Part shown: in pieces, positions 24,301 through 32,868 of the stretch
Position numbering within the stretch: position 1 is the first letter of the stretch
How the letters are laid out: every line of letters begins with the position of its first letter
Assembly: GCA_965369325.1 (NCBI GenBank)
Contig: CBDUQI010000037.1
Coordinates: 1-35,657, forward strand
Source: CBDUQI01 sp965369325
GTDB lineage: Bacteria; Pseudomonadota; Gammaproteobacteria; Steroidobacterales; JBCBZW01
Length of the DNA: 35,657 nucleotides
Reading direction: 5' to 3'
Notes under the pieces: model-generated
The model's input: the letters and a program-made list of their open reading frames with translations, nothing else
What the model was told of the DNA's origin: nothing
Databases searched by the model: none
Made by a program: the position numbers and the translations under genes

Positions 24301-26583
24301 ATGAGTCAGACCAAACGCCCTGCTACGGGCGCCTCCGGGGGCAAGCGCGCTACCCGCGCGATAAACCGTGCCAACATTGTGGATGAGAACTTTAGCCAGG
24401 CGATCCGCGCCGCGGCCTCCGGCACCGAGCATCCTGCGTTGGGCAAGGCGACACCACTGTCCCCGAGGCTGAATATCACCGACGCGCTGAGCATCTTCGA
24501 TGCGCAGATGATGTCGCGACACCTCGACTTTTCCGCGCGACAGATGCGCGCACGCGGCGAAGGCTTCTACACCATCGGCAGTTCCGGCCACGAATCCAAT
24601 GCCGTGCTGGGGCATTTGCTGCGTGTCACCGACCCGGCATTTCTGCACTATCGAAGTGGCGGCTTCGTGATGGCCCGCAGTCTTCAAGCCCCCGACGCCG
24701 ACCCGGTCTACGATGCCGCGCTGTCTCTGGCGGCCAGCAGCGAGGATCCGATCTCTGGCGGGCGTCACAAAGTATGGGGCAGTCGCGAACTATGGATACC
24801 GCCGCAAACCTCCACCATCGCCAGCCATCTGGCCAAGGCCGTTGGCACCGCGATTGCCATCGCGCAATGCAAACGCCTGGGTGCGAGCCTGCCGGTACCC
24901 GCGGATAGCATTGTTTATTGCAGCTTTGGCGATGCCAGCGCCAACCACAACGTTGCCCAGGGCGCTTTCAACGCGGCCGAATGGACTGCCTACCAGAAAC
25001 TGCCCGCACCCATTTTGTTTATGTGTGAAGACAACGGCCTGGGTATCTCGGTGCATACACCGCGTGGCTGGATCGAGCAGAGCTTCTCGCAGCGTGCGAA
25101 CCTTGCATACTTTGCCGCCGATGGCACTCAGTTGAGCAACACACATGATACTGCTCTAAGCGCCATCGACTATGTACGGCGCACCCGCCGACCCGCCTTC
25201 CTGCATCTGAAGCAACACCGGCTGCTGGCGCACGCGGGCACCGATGTGGAGAGCGAATACCGCCCGATGGCCGACATCGAGACCAGCGAGGCCGCCGACC
25301 CACTCATCCGCTGCGCGTTGACGCTGATCGAGGCAGGTGCGCTCAGCGCCGAACAAATCCTGGCTCAGTATGAGCAAGTACGCGCGCAGGTAGATGCGGC
25401 CTGTCGGCGTGCCGCGACACGCCCCAAGCTCACCAGCGTGCAGCAGGTGAGCCAACCACTGGCCCCTTACCGGCCCGACGCGGTAAACGCCCAGGCCGCA
25501 ATCAGCGCACCCGCGCCAGCGCGCGCGGCGGCCTTTGGTGGCGCCGACAAGCTCCCGGAAAATGGCCCACCCCGTCATCTGGCGATTCAGATCAATCGCG
25601 CGCTTCGCGATCTGCTGGCATGCTATCCACAGATGATTCTGTTTGGTGAGGACGTCGCGCAAAAAGGCGGCGTATACACCGTCACCACCGGCCTTGCGAG
25701 CACGTTCGGTCCGCGGCGGGTATTTAACACGCTGCTGGATGAGACCACCATCCTCGGGATGGCGCAGGGCGCCGCCTACATGGGCCTGATGCCGGTGCCG
25801 GAGATTCAATACCTGGCGTACCTGCACAACGCCGCCGATCAATTGCGCGGGGAGGCGTGCTCGACGCAGTTCTTCTCCAACGGCCAGTACGCCAATCCGA
25901 TGATCGTGCGCATCGCTTCGCTTGCCTACCAGCGCGGTTTTGGTGGTCACTTCCACAACGACAACTCTTTTACCGCCCTGCGCGACATTCCCGGGCTGAT
26001 CATCGCCTGCCCAGCACGCGGCGACGATGCCGCCATGATGCTGCGTACCTGCGCAGCGCTGGGGCAGGTGGACGGACGGGTAGTCGCCTTTCTTGAGCCC
26101 ATCGCGTTGTACATGACCAAGGACCTGCACGAAGAACGTGACGCGGGCTGGTCGTTCCCCTACCCGGCGCCTGGCGAGTACGTGCCATTGGGCGAGCCGC
26201 GCACCTACCACGCAGATGCCGACGATCTGTTGATCGTCACCTACGGCAACGGCGTGCGGATGTCGCTGCGTGTGGCGAAACGGCTGCAGGCACAGGGCCA
26301 CGCTTGCCGGGTGCTTGACCTGCGCTGGCTCAAACCACTAAACACACAGGCACTCGCGCGGCACGCCAACGAGGTTGGGCGAGTGCTGGTGGTGGATGAG
26401 GGACGCGCCACTGGCGGCATCTCTGAGCAGATATTTACCGCGCTGGATGAACATGCAAGGCCAGGCGTTGCCAAATCCCGGGTGGTTGGCGAGGACAGCT
26501 ACATCCCGCTGGCCGACGCGGCCAACCTGGTGCTGGTCAGCGAGCAACAGATCGAAGACGCTGCTGTAGCGTTATTGAGCTGA
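24301..26583 (+). CDS. fused E1 alpha-beta 2-oxoacid dehydrogenase (branched-chain/pyruvate type)
   Basis: ATG 24301 has AGGAG 7 nt upstream. The 760-residue product joins both E1 subunits. The alpha half (about 60-390) has GFYTIGSSGHESNAVLG and the ThDP/Mg site running from GDASANHN (210-217) to CEDNG (about 242-246); the usual GDG is GDA here. The beta half starts near residue 430 with LFGEDVAQKGGVYTVTTGL (Glu450 region) and ends with the transketolase C-terminal domain (VLVVDEGRATGGISEQIF). It decarboxylates a 2-oxoacid and passes the acyl group to lipoyl-E2. No E2 or E3 gene is in the window, so the complex must be completed elsewhere. Branched-chain 2-oxoacids are the likeliest substrate by family resemblance, but this is not certain. 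It converges on the HupE gene with 16 bp between. Confidence 0.85.
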   Translation: MSQTKRPATGASGGKRATRAINRANIVDENFSQAIRAAASGTEHPALGKATPLSPRLNITDALSIFDAQMMSRHLDFSARQMRARGEGFYTIGSSGHESNAVLGHLLRVTDPAFLHYRSGGFVMARSLQAPDADPVYDAALSLAASSEDPISGGRHKVWGSRELWIPPQTSTIASHLAKAVGTAIAIAQCKRLGASLPVPADSIVYCSFGDASANHNVAQGAFNAAEWTAYQKLPAPILFMCEDNGLGISVHTPRGWIEQSFSQRANLAYFAADGTQLSNTHDTALSAIDYVRRTRRPAFLHLKQHRLLAHAGTDVESEYRPMADIETSEAADPLIRCALTLIEAGALSAEQILAQYEQVRAQVDAACRRAATRPKLTSVQQVSQPLAPYRPDAVNAQAAISAPAPARAAAFGGADKLPENGPPRHLAIQINRALRDLLACYPQMILFGEDVAQKGGVYTVTTGLASTFGPRRVFNTLLDETTILGMAQGAAYMGLMPVPEIQYLAYLHNAADQLRGEACSTQFFSNGQYANPMIVRIASLAYQRGFGGHFHNDNSFTALRDIPGLIIACPARGDDAAMMLRTCAALGQVDGRVVAFLEPIALYMTKDLHEERDAGWSFPYPAPGEYVPLGEPRTYHADADDLLIVTYGNGVRMSLRVAKRLQAQGHACRVLDLRWLKPLNTQALARHANEVGRVLVVDEGRATGGISEQIFTALDEHARPGVAKSRVVGEDSYIPLADAANLVLVSEQQIEDAAVALLS

Positions 26584-26599
26584 GTTAGCCGGGTAACGA

Positions 26600-27580
26600 T
26601 CAGATCACTCGTTGCAACAGCCAGAAGCTTGCCGTGATACCAATCCCGTAGCTCGCCAGCCGATCAAACGCCTGACGCCAGTTCAACCGGGTGAGGAGGC
26701 CAAGCACGAGCAGCACACCGGCCAGGAACATTAACTGCCCCGCTTCAACCCCAAGGTTGAAGCTCAGCAGCGCCACCGGAATGTCATTGCGTGGCAACCC
26801 GATACTCGCCAGTGCACCGGCAAAACCAAACCCGTGCAGCAAGCCGAAGACAAACGCCACCACCCACGGGCGACGTTGCGACATCCGGCGCACACCCCTG
26901 CGCTTGTTTGCCACCTCGTTGGCCAGAAACACAATGGACAACGCAATCACCGCTTCGACCGGCGCAGACGGCAACGTGACCCAGCCGAGCGATGCGGCGA
27001 GCAGCGTAATGGAATGCGCCAGCGTAAACGCTGTAATGGTCTCGATGAGACGGCGCACACCGCTGATCAGCAGCACCAGTGCCAGCACGAACAACAGATG
27101 ATCCCACCCTGAGAGGATGTGCTCTACGCCCAACACAAAGTAAGTGCGCATGACGCCGCGGGTGGATAACTCGGCGGGCCATTGCACGATGGGTGCATCC
27201 GGGGTCGCACGCAGCGTCTGCGAGCGGCCATCGCTTGAAATCACTCGCACGAGAACATCGGTGAGCGTCGCGTCCAGTCCTTTCAAGTCAATGCGCCGCC
27301 CGGCCAACGACCGCTCGCAGCGCAGGGTGCCCTCACTGCTCAGCATCCCTCCTGCACTGGATCGGCTGGCGCCACCATGGGTCTCGCAGGTACTCGGAAA
27401 CCCGGGTTCGACGGCCAGCGGGCGCCCTTTTGAGACTGGCGCTTTCCAGCGCACCCGGTACTCACTGGCCGCCGTTTCCAGCACTTCGAGATACCCCGGT
27501 CGTAACTCATGCGCGCTCGCGTAACTCAGCGTTAACAGCAGGCACGCCGCGACGACCAACAGCTGCCACGCACGTCTCAA
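26600..27580 (-). CDS. HupE/UreJ family membrane protein with periplasmic N-domain
   Basis: The 326-residue product starts with a signal peptide (cleavage after SYASA, leaving HELRPG), followed by a ~120-residue periplasmic beta-rich domain. The C-terminal HupE/UreJ membrane domain has about six segments. Conserved His/Asp motifs are GVEHILSGWDHLLF near 150-165, TLAHSITL, and GLLHGFGFAGAL. The family is linked to nickel or other metal transport, and these polar residues could bind a metal. The start is a TTG at 27580 that overlaps the TGA of the isomerase gene by 4 nt (TTGA), with GAGG about 10 nt upstream; no ATG would preserve the signal peptide. It is last in the minus-strand operon. The metal is unknown. 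Confidence 0.85.
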   Translation of the reverse strand: MRRAWQLLVVAACLLLTLSYASAHELRPGYLEVLETAASEYRVRWKAPVSKGRPLAVEPGFPSTCETHGGASRSSAGGMLSSEGTLRCERSLAGRRIDLKGLDATLTDVLVRVISSDGRSQTLRATPDAPIVQWPAELSTRGVMRTYFVLGVEHILSGWDHLLFVLALVLLISGVRRLIETITAFTLAHSITLLAASLGWVTLPSAPVEAVIALSIVFLANEVANKRRGVRRMSQRRPWVVAFVFGLLHGFGFAGALASIGLPRNDIPVALLSFNLGVEAGQLMFLAGVLLVLGLLTRLNWRQAFDRLASYGIGITASFWLLQRVI

Positions 27581-28413
27581 CGCGCCGGCGCCTCTATCTC
27601 AATCTCGTACGCGGCGTGCAGTAGCTGATAAGCCGCTTCGCGTGCGTTGGCAGCCTGCTCCGCCATCCAGTCGTTGCGAACATTCGCGAGAACCTCCTCT
27701 AACGCTGGCGTGCGCGAGCCCTCGCGGTTTGTGATCTTTACCAGATGCAGTCCCAGGCCTGAGGTCAGCGGGCCAGCCCAGACACCGGCTTCGAGCCCGT
27801 CCAGTTGCTCGAAAAATACAGATCCAAACGTTCGCGCGATGGTGCTTTCGTTGGCGCCCATCATGCTCGCCGGCAGCCCGATGGGCTCGCCGAGTGCTTG
27901 CGCGGCACTCCCGGCCGCCAGCAGCGCCAGTGCCCGTTCTGCCTGGCGCTGATTGGCTGGCGCAAAGTAGATCTGCTCAAAGTCGTATCGTGGCCCGTGC
28001 TGGTAGCGCTGCGCGTGGCGTTCAAAGTACACCTGCAATTGCGCAGGCTCAGGGACGGTGCCGTCGGCATCGCTGGTACTCAGGAACTCCATTTTCTGAC
28101 GCAGCCGCCGGCGAATCACCGTATCGTTAACATCCAGCCCCAGATTCAGTGCTTCGCGGTAGTAGATTTCTTCGCGGATATGATCGCGCACCAACGACTG
28201 CAGCTGCACCTCGCTGGGTGCTCGACCCCAGGTTTGCTGCCACAGTCCCGCCAGCCGCTCTACCTGCGCCACCGTCACCACGATACGGCGACTACCCTGC
28301 TCCGGTGGCGACCCGCGCACCGCATCCAAGATGAAGATGGCGGCGGCCGCGAGCAGAAAGTGCAGCAACGGCTGGCGCCACCACGGCCGCGCGCCTTGCG
28401 TGTCATGGCTCAT
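27577..28413 (-). CDS. membrane-anchored PpiC/SurA-type peptidyl-prolyl isomerase
   Basis: A 278-residue protein with a single N-terminal membrane anchor (about 15-33, HFLLAAAAIFILDAV), a SurA-like N-terminal helical segment (DHIREEIYYREALNLGLDVND), and a parvulin domain at about 120-235 that includes FGSVFFEQLDGLEAGVWAGPLTS and GLHLVKITNR. It would fold exported proteins in the periplasm. The parvulin core is diverged, so chaperone action without isomerase activity is possible. ATG 28413 overlaps the TGA of the upstream DUF3604 gene (TGATG), and its own TGA overlaps the start of the HupE gene. This tight coupling to HupE suggests it helps mature HupE or the DUF3604 lipoprotein. Confidence 0.82.
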   Translation of the reverse strand: MSHDTQGARPWWRQPLLHFLLAAAAIFILDAVRGSPPEQGSRRIVVTVAQVERLAGLWQQTWGRAPSEVQLQSLVRDHIREEIYYREALNLGLDVNDTVIRRRLRQKMEFLSTSDADGTVPEPAQLQVYFERHAQRYQHGPRYDFEQIYFAPANQRQAERALALLAAGSAAQALGEPIGLPASMMGANESTIARTFGSVFFEQLDGLEAGVWAGPLTSGLGLHLVKITNREGSRTPALEEVLANVRNDWMAEQAANAREAAYQLLHAAYEIEIEAPAR

Positions 28414-30353
28414 CAAGGTTGCGGTGAATACCAGATAGGCGAACTGTAAGCGCGCTCCTGAGTGCTCAACTGCGCGTCCGCCGGCACCTGCGCATCAAAG
28501 CGCGCCGCATCGTAAGCTGGCCAGCGCGGGGTCGGGATCTCGATCACGCGCACGTAATAAAAGGCCGGTGAAGCCGGATCAAACGCGGGATCGGACCACT
28601 GCGCCTTAAGCTCCGGCGCACCAATGCTGTTGCGCCAGGTGGGCACAGACAAATCGACGGTGCTACCTACCGATGGCAGTTTACCGTCCGCCCCCGCCAC
28701 CCGGTCGCCGGACCAAACCACATCGTGCACTTGCTCGTGAATTCGCCCATCGCGATCGACCCAGCCTTTCACTATTTGTACGCGATCCAGATTGGCCCCT
28801 TCCGGGTCCATCAGCGCGTGCACCACAAACGCCGGTGCGCCTGCCTTGCGTGGTGGCAGATCCCCACCCATGGGCACGCCTTTGGCATAGCCCACCTCGG
28901 CCAGGTCAGTGGCTCGCGCGTCTTGCGATGAAAAATCCCAGCCGCCAAAGAATCGCAAGGTAATACGCGGGCCGGTGGTGGCGTATACCTCTTTGCGCAT
29001 CATCGAATCAAAAATCGCCTCACGCGTATTCTCGCGGGCCCAAACCGCTGCATAACCCGAGGCGAGGTAGTGCCAGCCCACCCGCAACCCGCTGCCGGCC
29101 AGCGAGCCTTTGTTGGCCGCGCGCAAGGGGCCTGGCTCAACGCCACTGTGTTTGCCGAAGTAGTTATCCGAATCGGCGGTGGCCAGCGCGGTGTGCGAAT
29201 CCGTGGAGCCGATCATGCCTAACTTGAACGGATTGATCCCGGTATCACGCTCAATCACGAAGCCGCGCTTAAGTGCCTCGCGCACATAATCGCCCCCGTG
29301 CATGTCTTGCGTATGCGTGCCAGTGACCGTGAGATTGCCCAGCTCCCATCCGGCGTCCCCATAGGAGGCAAATTCATCGTTCGGCGACAGGAACGGATGC
29401 GACTCCGAATCACCTTTTATTTGGGTGACTTCCACCAGCGGCTCCCAGCGCGCGCGGCGGCTCGCGTAGTCTGCATCAATCGGGCTGCCTTCAAAATCGG
29501 TAAACGCGAACATGCGGCCATTGGAAAGGTTGGCGTTGTGCGGGATCGCCAGTGCCTTACCGTTAGTGCGCGTCTCGTACGCCTGCAACGCGGCCCACAG
29601 GTCTTCCGGATCTTCGCTCTGGGCCGAGGAGAATGGCATGATGGTGTTGGTCTTATCTACCCCGTCGCGAAAAATCACCACACGGTGCAGATTGTCGCCG
29701 CCGGGTGCCGGCGTGAACTCATAGCCGATAAACGCGGTGAACTGCCCAGGCTGGTTGTAGCGCTCGACCATGTTCCCGCGCGCCTGCCAGATACCTTTGA
29801 CTATTGGCCCCACCAGTTTGGGATCACTGAGTGTCGGCGGATTGGTGCCGGCGGAATGCCCGGTGATAATTTCCCGCGTGGCCGTCTGTGACGCCTCGCC
29901 GCCGCTGCGAATCATATCGCTCCAGCGGGCGATCACCGGGTCCGCCATCAGCACCGGGTTACGATCGTAAATTTCCTGGCCAATTCCCAGGCCTACGGCA
30001 TGGTCCGCGATCACCAAAAAATCCAACGGCCGCTTCAGCTGCGCCTGCATACCGGAGGTGGCGGTCACCTGTTCCCCACGTGCGAACCGAAGTGCTTGCT
30101 CAGCACCCAACCGGGCGCCGAAGGCAAACGCATCGGCCGAATCCGATGTGTGCAAATGCGTATCGCCCCAAAACACTTGGTCTGGCGGCGCCACGGCGGG
30201 CGTGGAAACGCTGCTTGAAGCCGACGCTGGCGCATCGGCCGCCGCGGTAGTCGCGGGCGCGGACGGCGTAGACTGGGGTGTAGGCGGTGAGGTGTCGCAA
30301 CCCGTAAGCCCGATCGTCAGGCCGCAAAGTGCCAGCGTTTTCACAAGTTTCAT
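28413..30353 (-). CDS. DUF3604 lipoprotein (PHP-like metallohydrolase), copy 1
   Basis: ATG 30353 gives a lipoprotein signal (LTIGLTGC, Cys19) followed by a Pro/Ala/Ser-rich linker to about residue 60; an in-frame TTG at 30365 is less likely. The 646-residue protein belongs to DUF3604. FWGDTHLHTSDS (62-73) and LDFLVIADHAVG carry His/Asp residues like the metal-binding motifs of PHP hydrolases, and MIGSTDSHTALAT is a later family motif. It should be anchored on the periplasmic side. The substrate is unknown. It is a paralogue of the gene just upstream and is coupled to the isomerase gene downstream. Differences from copy 2 include the lipid anchor and DHAVGLG in place of DHSDAMG, which may alter a metal ligand or the pocket. 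Confidence 0.82.
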   Translation of the reverse strand: MKLVKTLALCGLTIGLTGCDTSPPTPQSTPSAPATTAAADAPASASSSVSTPAVAPPDQVFWGDTHLHTSDSADAFAFGARLGAEQALRFARGEQVTATSGMQAQLKRPLDFLVIADHAVGLGIGQEIYDRNPVLMADPVIARWSDMIRSGGEASQTATREIITGHSAGTNPPTLSDPKLVGPIVKGIWQARGNMVERYNQPGQFTAFIGYEFTPAPGGDNLHRVVIFRDGVDKTNTIMPFSSAQSEDPEDLWAALQAYETRTNGKALAIPHNANLSNGRMFAFTDFEGSPIDADYASRRARWEPLVEVTQIKGDSESHPFLSPNDEFASYGDAGWELGNLTVTGTHTQDMHGGDYVREALKRGFVIERDTGINPFKLGMIGSTDSHTALATADSDNYFGKHSGVEPGPLRAANKGSLAGSGLRVGWHYLASGYAAVWARENTREAIFDSMMRKEVYATTGPRITLRFFGGWDFSSQDARATDLAEVGYAKGVPMGGDLPPRKAGAPAFVVHALMDPEGANLDRVQIVKGWVDRDGRIHEQVHDVVWSGDRVAGADGKLPSVGSTVDLSVPTWRNSIGAPELKAQWSDPAFDPASPAFYYVRVIEIPTPRWPAYDAARFDAQVPADAQLSTQERAYSSPIWYSPQP

Positions 30354-30409
30354 ATCACTACTCAACAGATTCTGATGCCCTCGTATCGGACCCTAGCGGC
30401 GTGTCGCTG

Positions 30410-32233
30410 CTACTGCGCCTCATACCAGATAGGTGACGTGTACGCCCGCTCCTGAGTGACCATAGGCACTTCCTTGCGCATCTCCACGCCATACCGGGCA
30501 GTGTCGAAAGCGGTCCAGCGCGGGGTGGGAATCTCCAATACCCGCGCGTAGTAAAACGCCGATTGATCCGCCTGAAAATCCGGGTCCTGCCAGCGCGTGT
30601 TGAGCCGCACGGCGCCAATGGCGTTGGTATAGCTGGGAGCCTTCAAATTCACCGTACTGCCAATCGCGGGCAGCTTGCCATCCGCGCCCGGACGACGATC
30701 GCCCGCCCAGACAATATCGTAAACATGTTCATGCGTCTTGCCGTTGGCATCCAGCCAGCCTTTCACTATCTGTATGCGATCAAGGTTCGCCCCGTCGGGG
30801 TCCTTGCGAGCGCCCACCACAAACATCGGCGCCTGTGACTCGCGCGCGCGCAAACTACCGCCCATCGGCACCTGCTGCGCGCCCAACTCAGCGTCGAACC
30901 TCACCGTCATACGTGGCCCCGTGGTGGCATAGGTTTCGCGCCGCTTCATCGCATCGAAAATGGCGGCGCGTGTGTTCTCGCTGGCCCAGACGGCGGCATA
31001 GCCGGAAGCGACCATCTCCCAGCCCAACACCGCCTGATCACGAAGTTCCGCCAGGCTGCGCTCCCAGCGAGTCGGCGACGGTTCCATGAAACTCAGCTTG
31101 CCAAAAAAGTTATTTTCCTCGCCGGTCGCAAGCCCGGTATGACTGTCGGTTGAGCCGATCATGCCGAACTGGTAGGGGTTAGTACCTAAGGTGGTCTCAA
31201 GCGCTAGCCCGCGTTGGAGGGCCGAACGCGCATATTCAAACTCCAGCATCGGCGGGGTTTTCGGGTGACCATCAAAATTGAGGCGATCCCAGGTTTCGTA
31301 ATCGGCGAACTCATCATTCGGCGAAAGATAGGGATGTGTTTCGCCATCCCCTTTGATCTGCGTGACTTCGTAAAGTGGCTCCCAGCGCGCACGCGTACGC
31401 GCATACTCCCGACCAAGCGGCTCGCCTGAAAACGAATCGACCTCGGGAAACATCAGACCGTTGCTGATATTGCCATTGTGTGCGATCGCCAACACCTGCC
31501 CGCCTGTGGTGTCCTCATACGTTTGCAGCCAACGCCACAGGTCTTCGGGATTTTCACTTTCCGCGGCAGTAAATGGCAGCAACTGCCCCGCCTTGTCGGC
31601 GCCATCACGGTACAACACGTTGCGGTGCAGATTGTTCCCCTTTGGGGAAGACGTCCACTCGTAGCCTATCAGCGTGGTAAATCGGCCTGGCTCGTTATAG
31701 GTCTCCGCGACCGCCAGGTATCCCTGCCACACATCGGCGAAGAAATCGCGTGCAAACAGCAAATCCGGCGCGGTGCCCTTAGTCAGCGCCAACATGATCT
31801 CCGTGCGCACCTTAAGCAACTCACCGGTACTGGCCTCATTCAGCCGCTGGTGCCAGGAAGCCACCGTCTTGTTGGCCAAAAACGTAGGATTCCCATCAAT
31901 AATATCGGACATCGTGCCCATGGCGTCCGAATGATCAGACACCACCAGAAAATCCAGCGGACGGGACAGCTTTACATGCTCGCCGTGGGTAGCACGGACC
32001 TGCTCGCCACGCGCAAAGCGGTACGCGGCGCGCGCATCCAACTCTACCCCATAGGCGCGAGCGTCCAGCGACAGCGTGGTGTGTAGATGCGTATCGCCCC
32101 ACAACACCCGTTTACCACCATCGTCCAAGGCATACGGTGAGTAGGTGTCAGCCTCGCTATCCTGCGCCGCACCCGCAGACGTGCAAAGCATGCCCAGCGC
32201 AAACATAATCGCGATAGAGGGTAAGATTCTCAT
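30410..32233 (-). CDS. DUF3604 secreted protein (PHP-like metallohydrolase), copy 2
   Basis: From ATG 32233 the 607-residue product has a cleavable signal peptide (MRILPSIAIMFALGMLCTSA, then GAAQD). GTG 32245, with AAGG upstream, is an alternative start adding four residues. DUF3604 motifs are LWGDTHLHTTLSLDA near 44-58, RPLDFLVVSDHSDAMG, and MIGSTDSHTGLAT. It lacks a lipobox, so it is probably soluble in the periplasm, unlike copy 1. The two copies are collinear over their whole length and end similarly (RAYSSPIWY / RAYTSPIWY), so they arose by tandem duplication and then diverged. A small imperfect hairpin overlaps its stop codon (30394-30412). The gap to copy 1 is 56 bp. The substrate is unknown. 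Confidence 0.82.
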   Translation of the reverse strand: MRILPSIAIMFALGMLCTSAGAAQDSEADTYSPYALDDGGKRVLWGDTHLHTTLSLDARAYGVELDARAAYRFARGEQVRATHGEHVKLSRPLDFLVVSDHSDAMGTMSDIIDGNPTFLANKTVASWHQRLNEASTGELLKVRTEIMLALTKGTAPDLLFARDFFADVWQGYLAVAETYNEPGRFTTLIGYEWTSSPKGNNLHRNVLYRDGADKAGQLLPFTAAESENPEDLWRWLQTYEDTTGGQVLAIAHNGNISNGLMFPEVDSFSGEPLGREYARTRARWEPLYEVTQIKGDGETHPYLSPNDEFADYETWDRLNFDGHPKTPPMLEFEYARSALQRGLALETTLGTNPYQFGMIGSTDSHTGLATGEENNFFGKLSFMEPSPTRWERSLAELRDQAVLGWEMVASGYAAVWASENTRAAIFDAMKRRETYATTGPRMTVRFDAELGAQQVPMGGSLRARESQAPMFVVGARKDPDGANLDRIQIVKGWLDANGKTHEHVYDIVWAGDRRPGADGKLPAIGSTVNLKAPSYTNAIGAVRLNTRWQDPDFQADQSAFYYARVLEIPTPRWTAFDTARYGVEMRKEVPMVTQERAYTSPIWYEAQ

Positions 32234-32271
32234 GGTGGCCGGCACTCCGCCTTGGCGTATTGATACCTGAA

Positions 32272-32847
32272 CTATTCCATCAGGCTCTGGTAGAGACTGT
32301 TTTTCGGCGATGAAAACACTTTGCGTACAAGCGGCTCGAACGCCGACAGCGATAATCTGGGCTTCTCGTAGTCAAACGCCGGGTTGTCATACTTGGCGAT
32401 AAACTCCTCGGTTTGCTCGAAGTACGGCGACGCGCGGAAGTTATCGCGCAGGTTGCGGTCCATTCCGAGGAAATGGAAAAAGTTATAGCCCTGAAAGATC
32501 GCGTGATGCTTGACCATCCAGTGATTGCCCTCGCTGACAAACGGTTCAACAATGGCTGCCGCAACATCCGCGTGATTAAGGCTGCCCAGCGAGTCACCAA
32601 TATCGTGCAGCAGGGCACAGACCACGTACTCATCGTCCTGACCGTCTTCGGCGGCAAGCTCCGCGGTTTGCAAACAGTGTTGAAGACGATCCACCGGGAA
32701 GCCGCCGAAATCCTTATCCAGCAACATCAGATGCGCCATGATGCGATCGGGAAGCCCCCCGACAAAAATCCGCTGTTGGCGGAGGATAAGCTCCCAGTCC
32801 TCCTGAGTGCTATCGACCATCGCCCGGAATGTTGCCTGTTCACTCAC
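32272..32847 (-). CDS. HD-domain protein, mixed-valent diiron oxygenase type (PhnZ/TmpB/MIOX-like)
   Basis: A 191-residue cytosolic protein starting at GTG 32847 with GGAG 8 nt upstream. HD ligands are visible: H57 (RLQHCLQTA), H81-D82 (LLHDIGD), H92 (LNHADVAAA), H115 (VKHHAIFQGYNFFH), and a late Asp at 154 or 159 (KYDNPAFD). The His92 and His115 ligands and the small size match HD proteins that bind two irons, as in PhnZ, TmpB and myo-inositol oxygenase, better than simple nucleotide phosphohydrolases. Known members cleave a C-P or C-C bond next to a hydroxyl using O2. TmpB yields glycine betaine from a trimethylamino-phosphonate. The substrate here is open. It follows the PQQ dehydrogenase by 21 bp and precedes DUF3604 copy 2 by 38 bp, so it belongs to the same operon. 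Confidence 0.75.
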   Translation of the reverse strand: MSEQATFRAMVDSTQEDWELILRQQRIFVGGLPDRIMAHLMLLDKDFGGFPVDRLQHCLQTAELAAEDGQDDEYVVCALLHDIGDSLGSLNHADVAAAIVEPFVSEGNHWMVKHHAIFQGYNFFHFLGMDRNLRDNFRASPYFEQTEEFIAKYDNPAFDYEKPRLSLSAFEPLVRKVFSSPKNSLYQSLME

Positions 32848-32868
32848 GTGTCACTCTCCGTTGTCCAA

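Noticed and set aside
25156..26301. Minus-strand open frame of 381 codons opposite the E1 fusion
   Set aside because: It is antisense to a clear ThDP enzyme, with no ribosome site or conserved motif of its own.
30394..30412. Hairpin TAGCGGCG-TGT-CGCTGCTA as a terminator between the two DUF3604 genes
   Set aside because: The stem contains a mismatch, overlaps the stop codon and has no T-tract. It may be a minor RNA structure but does not support splitting the operon.
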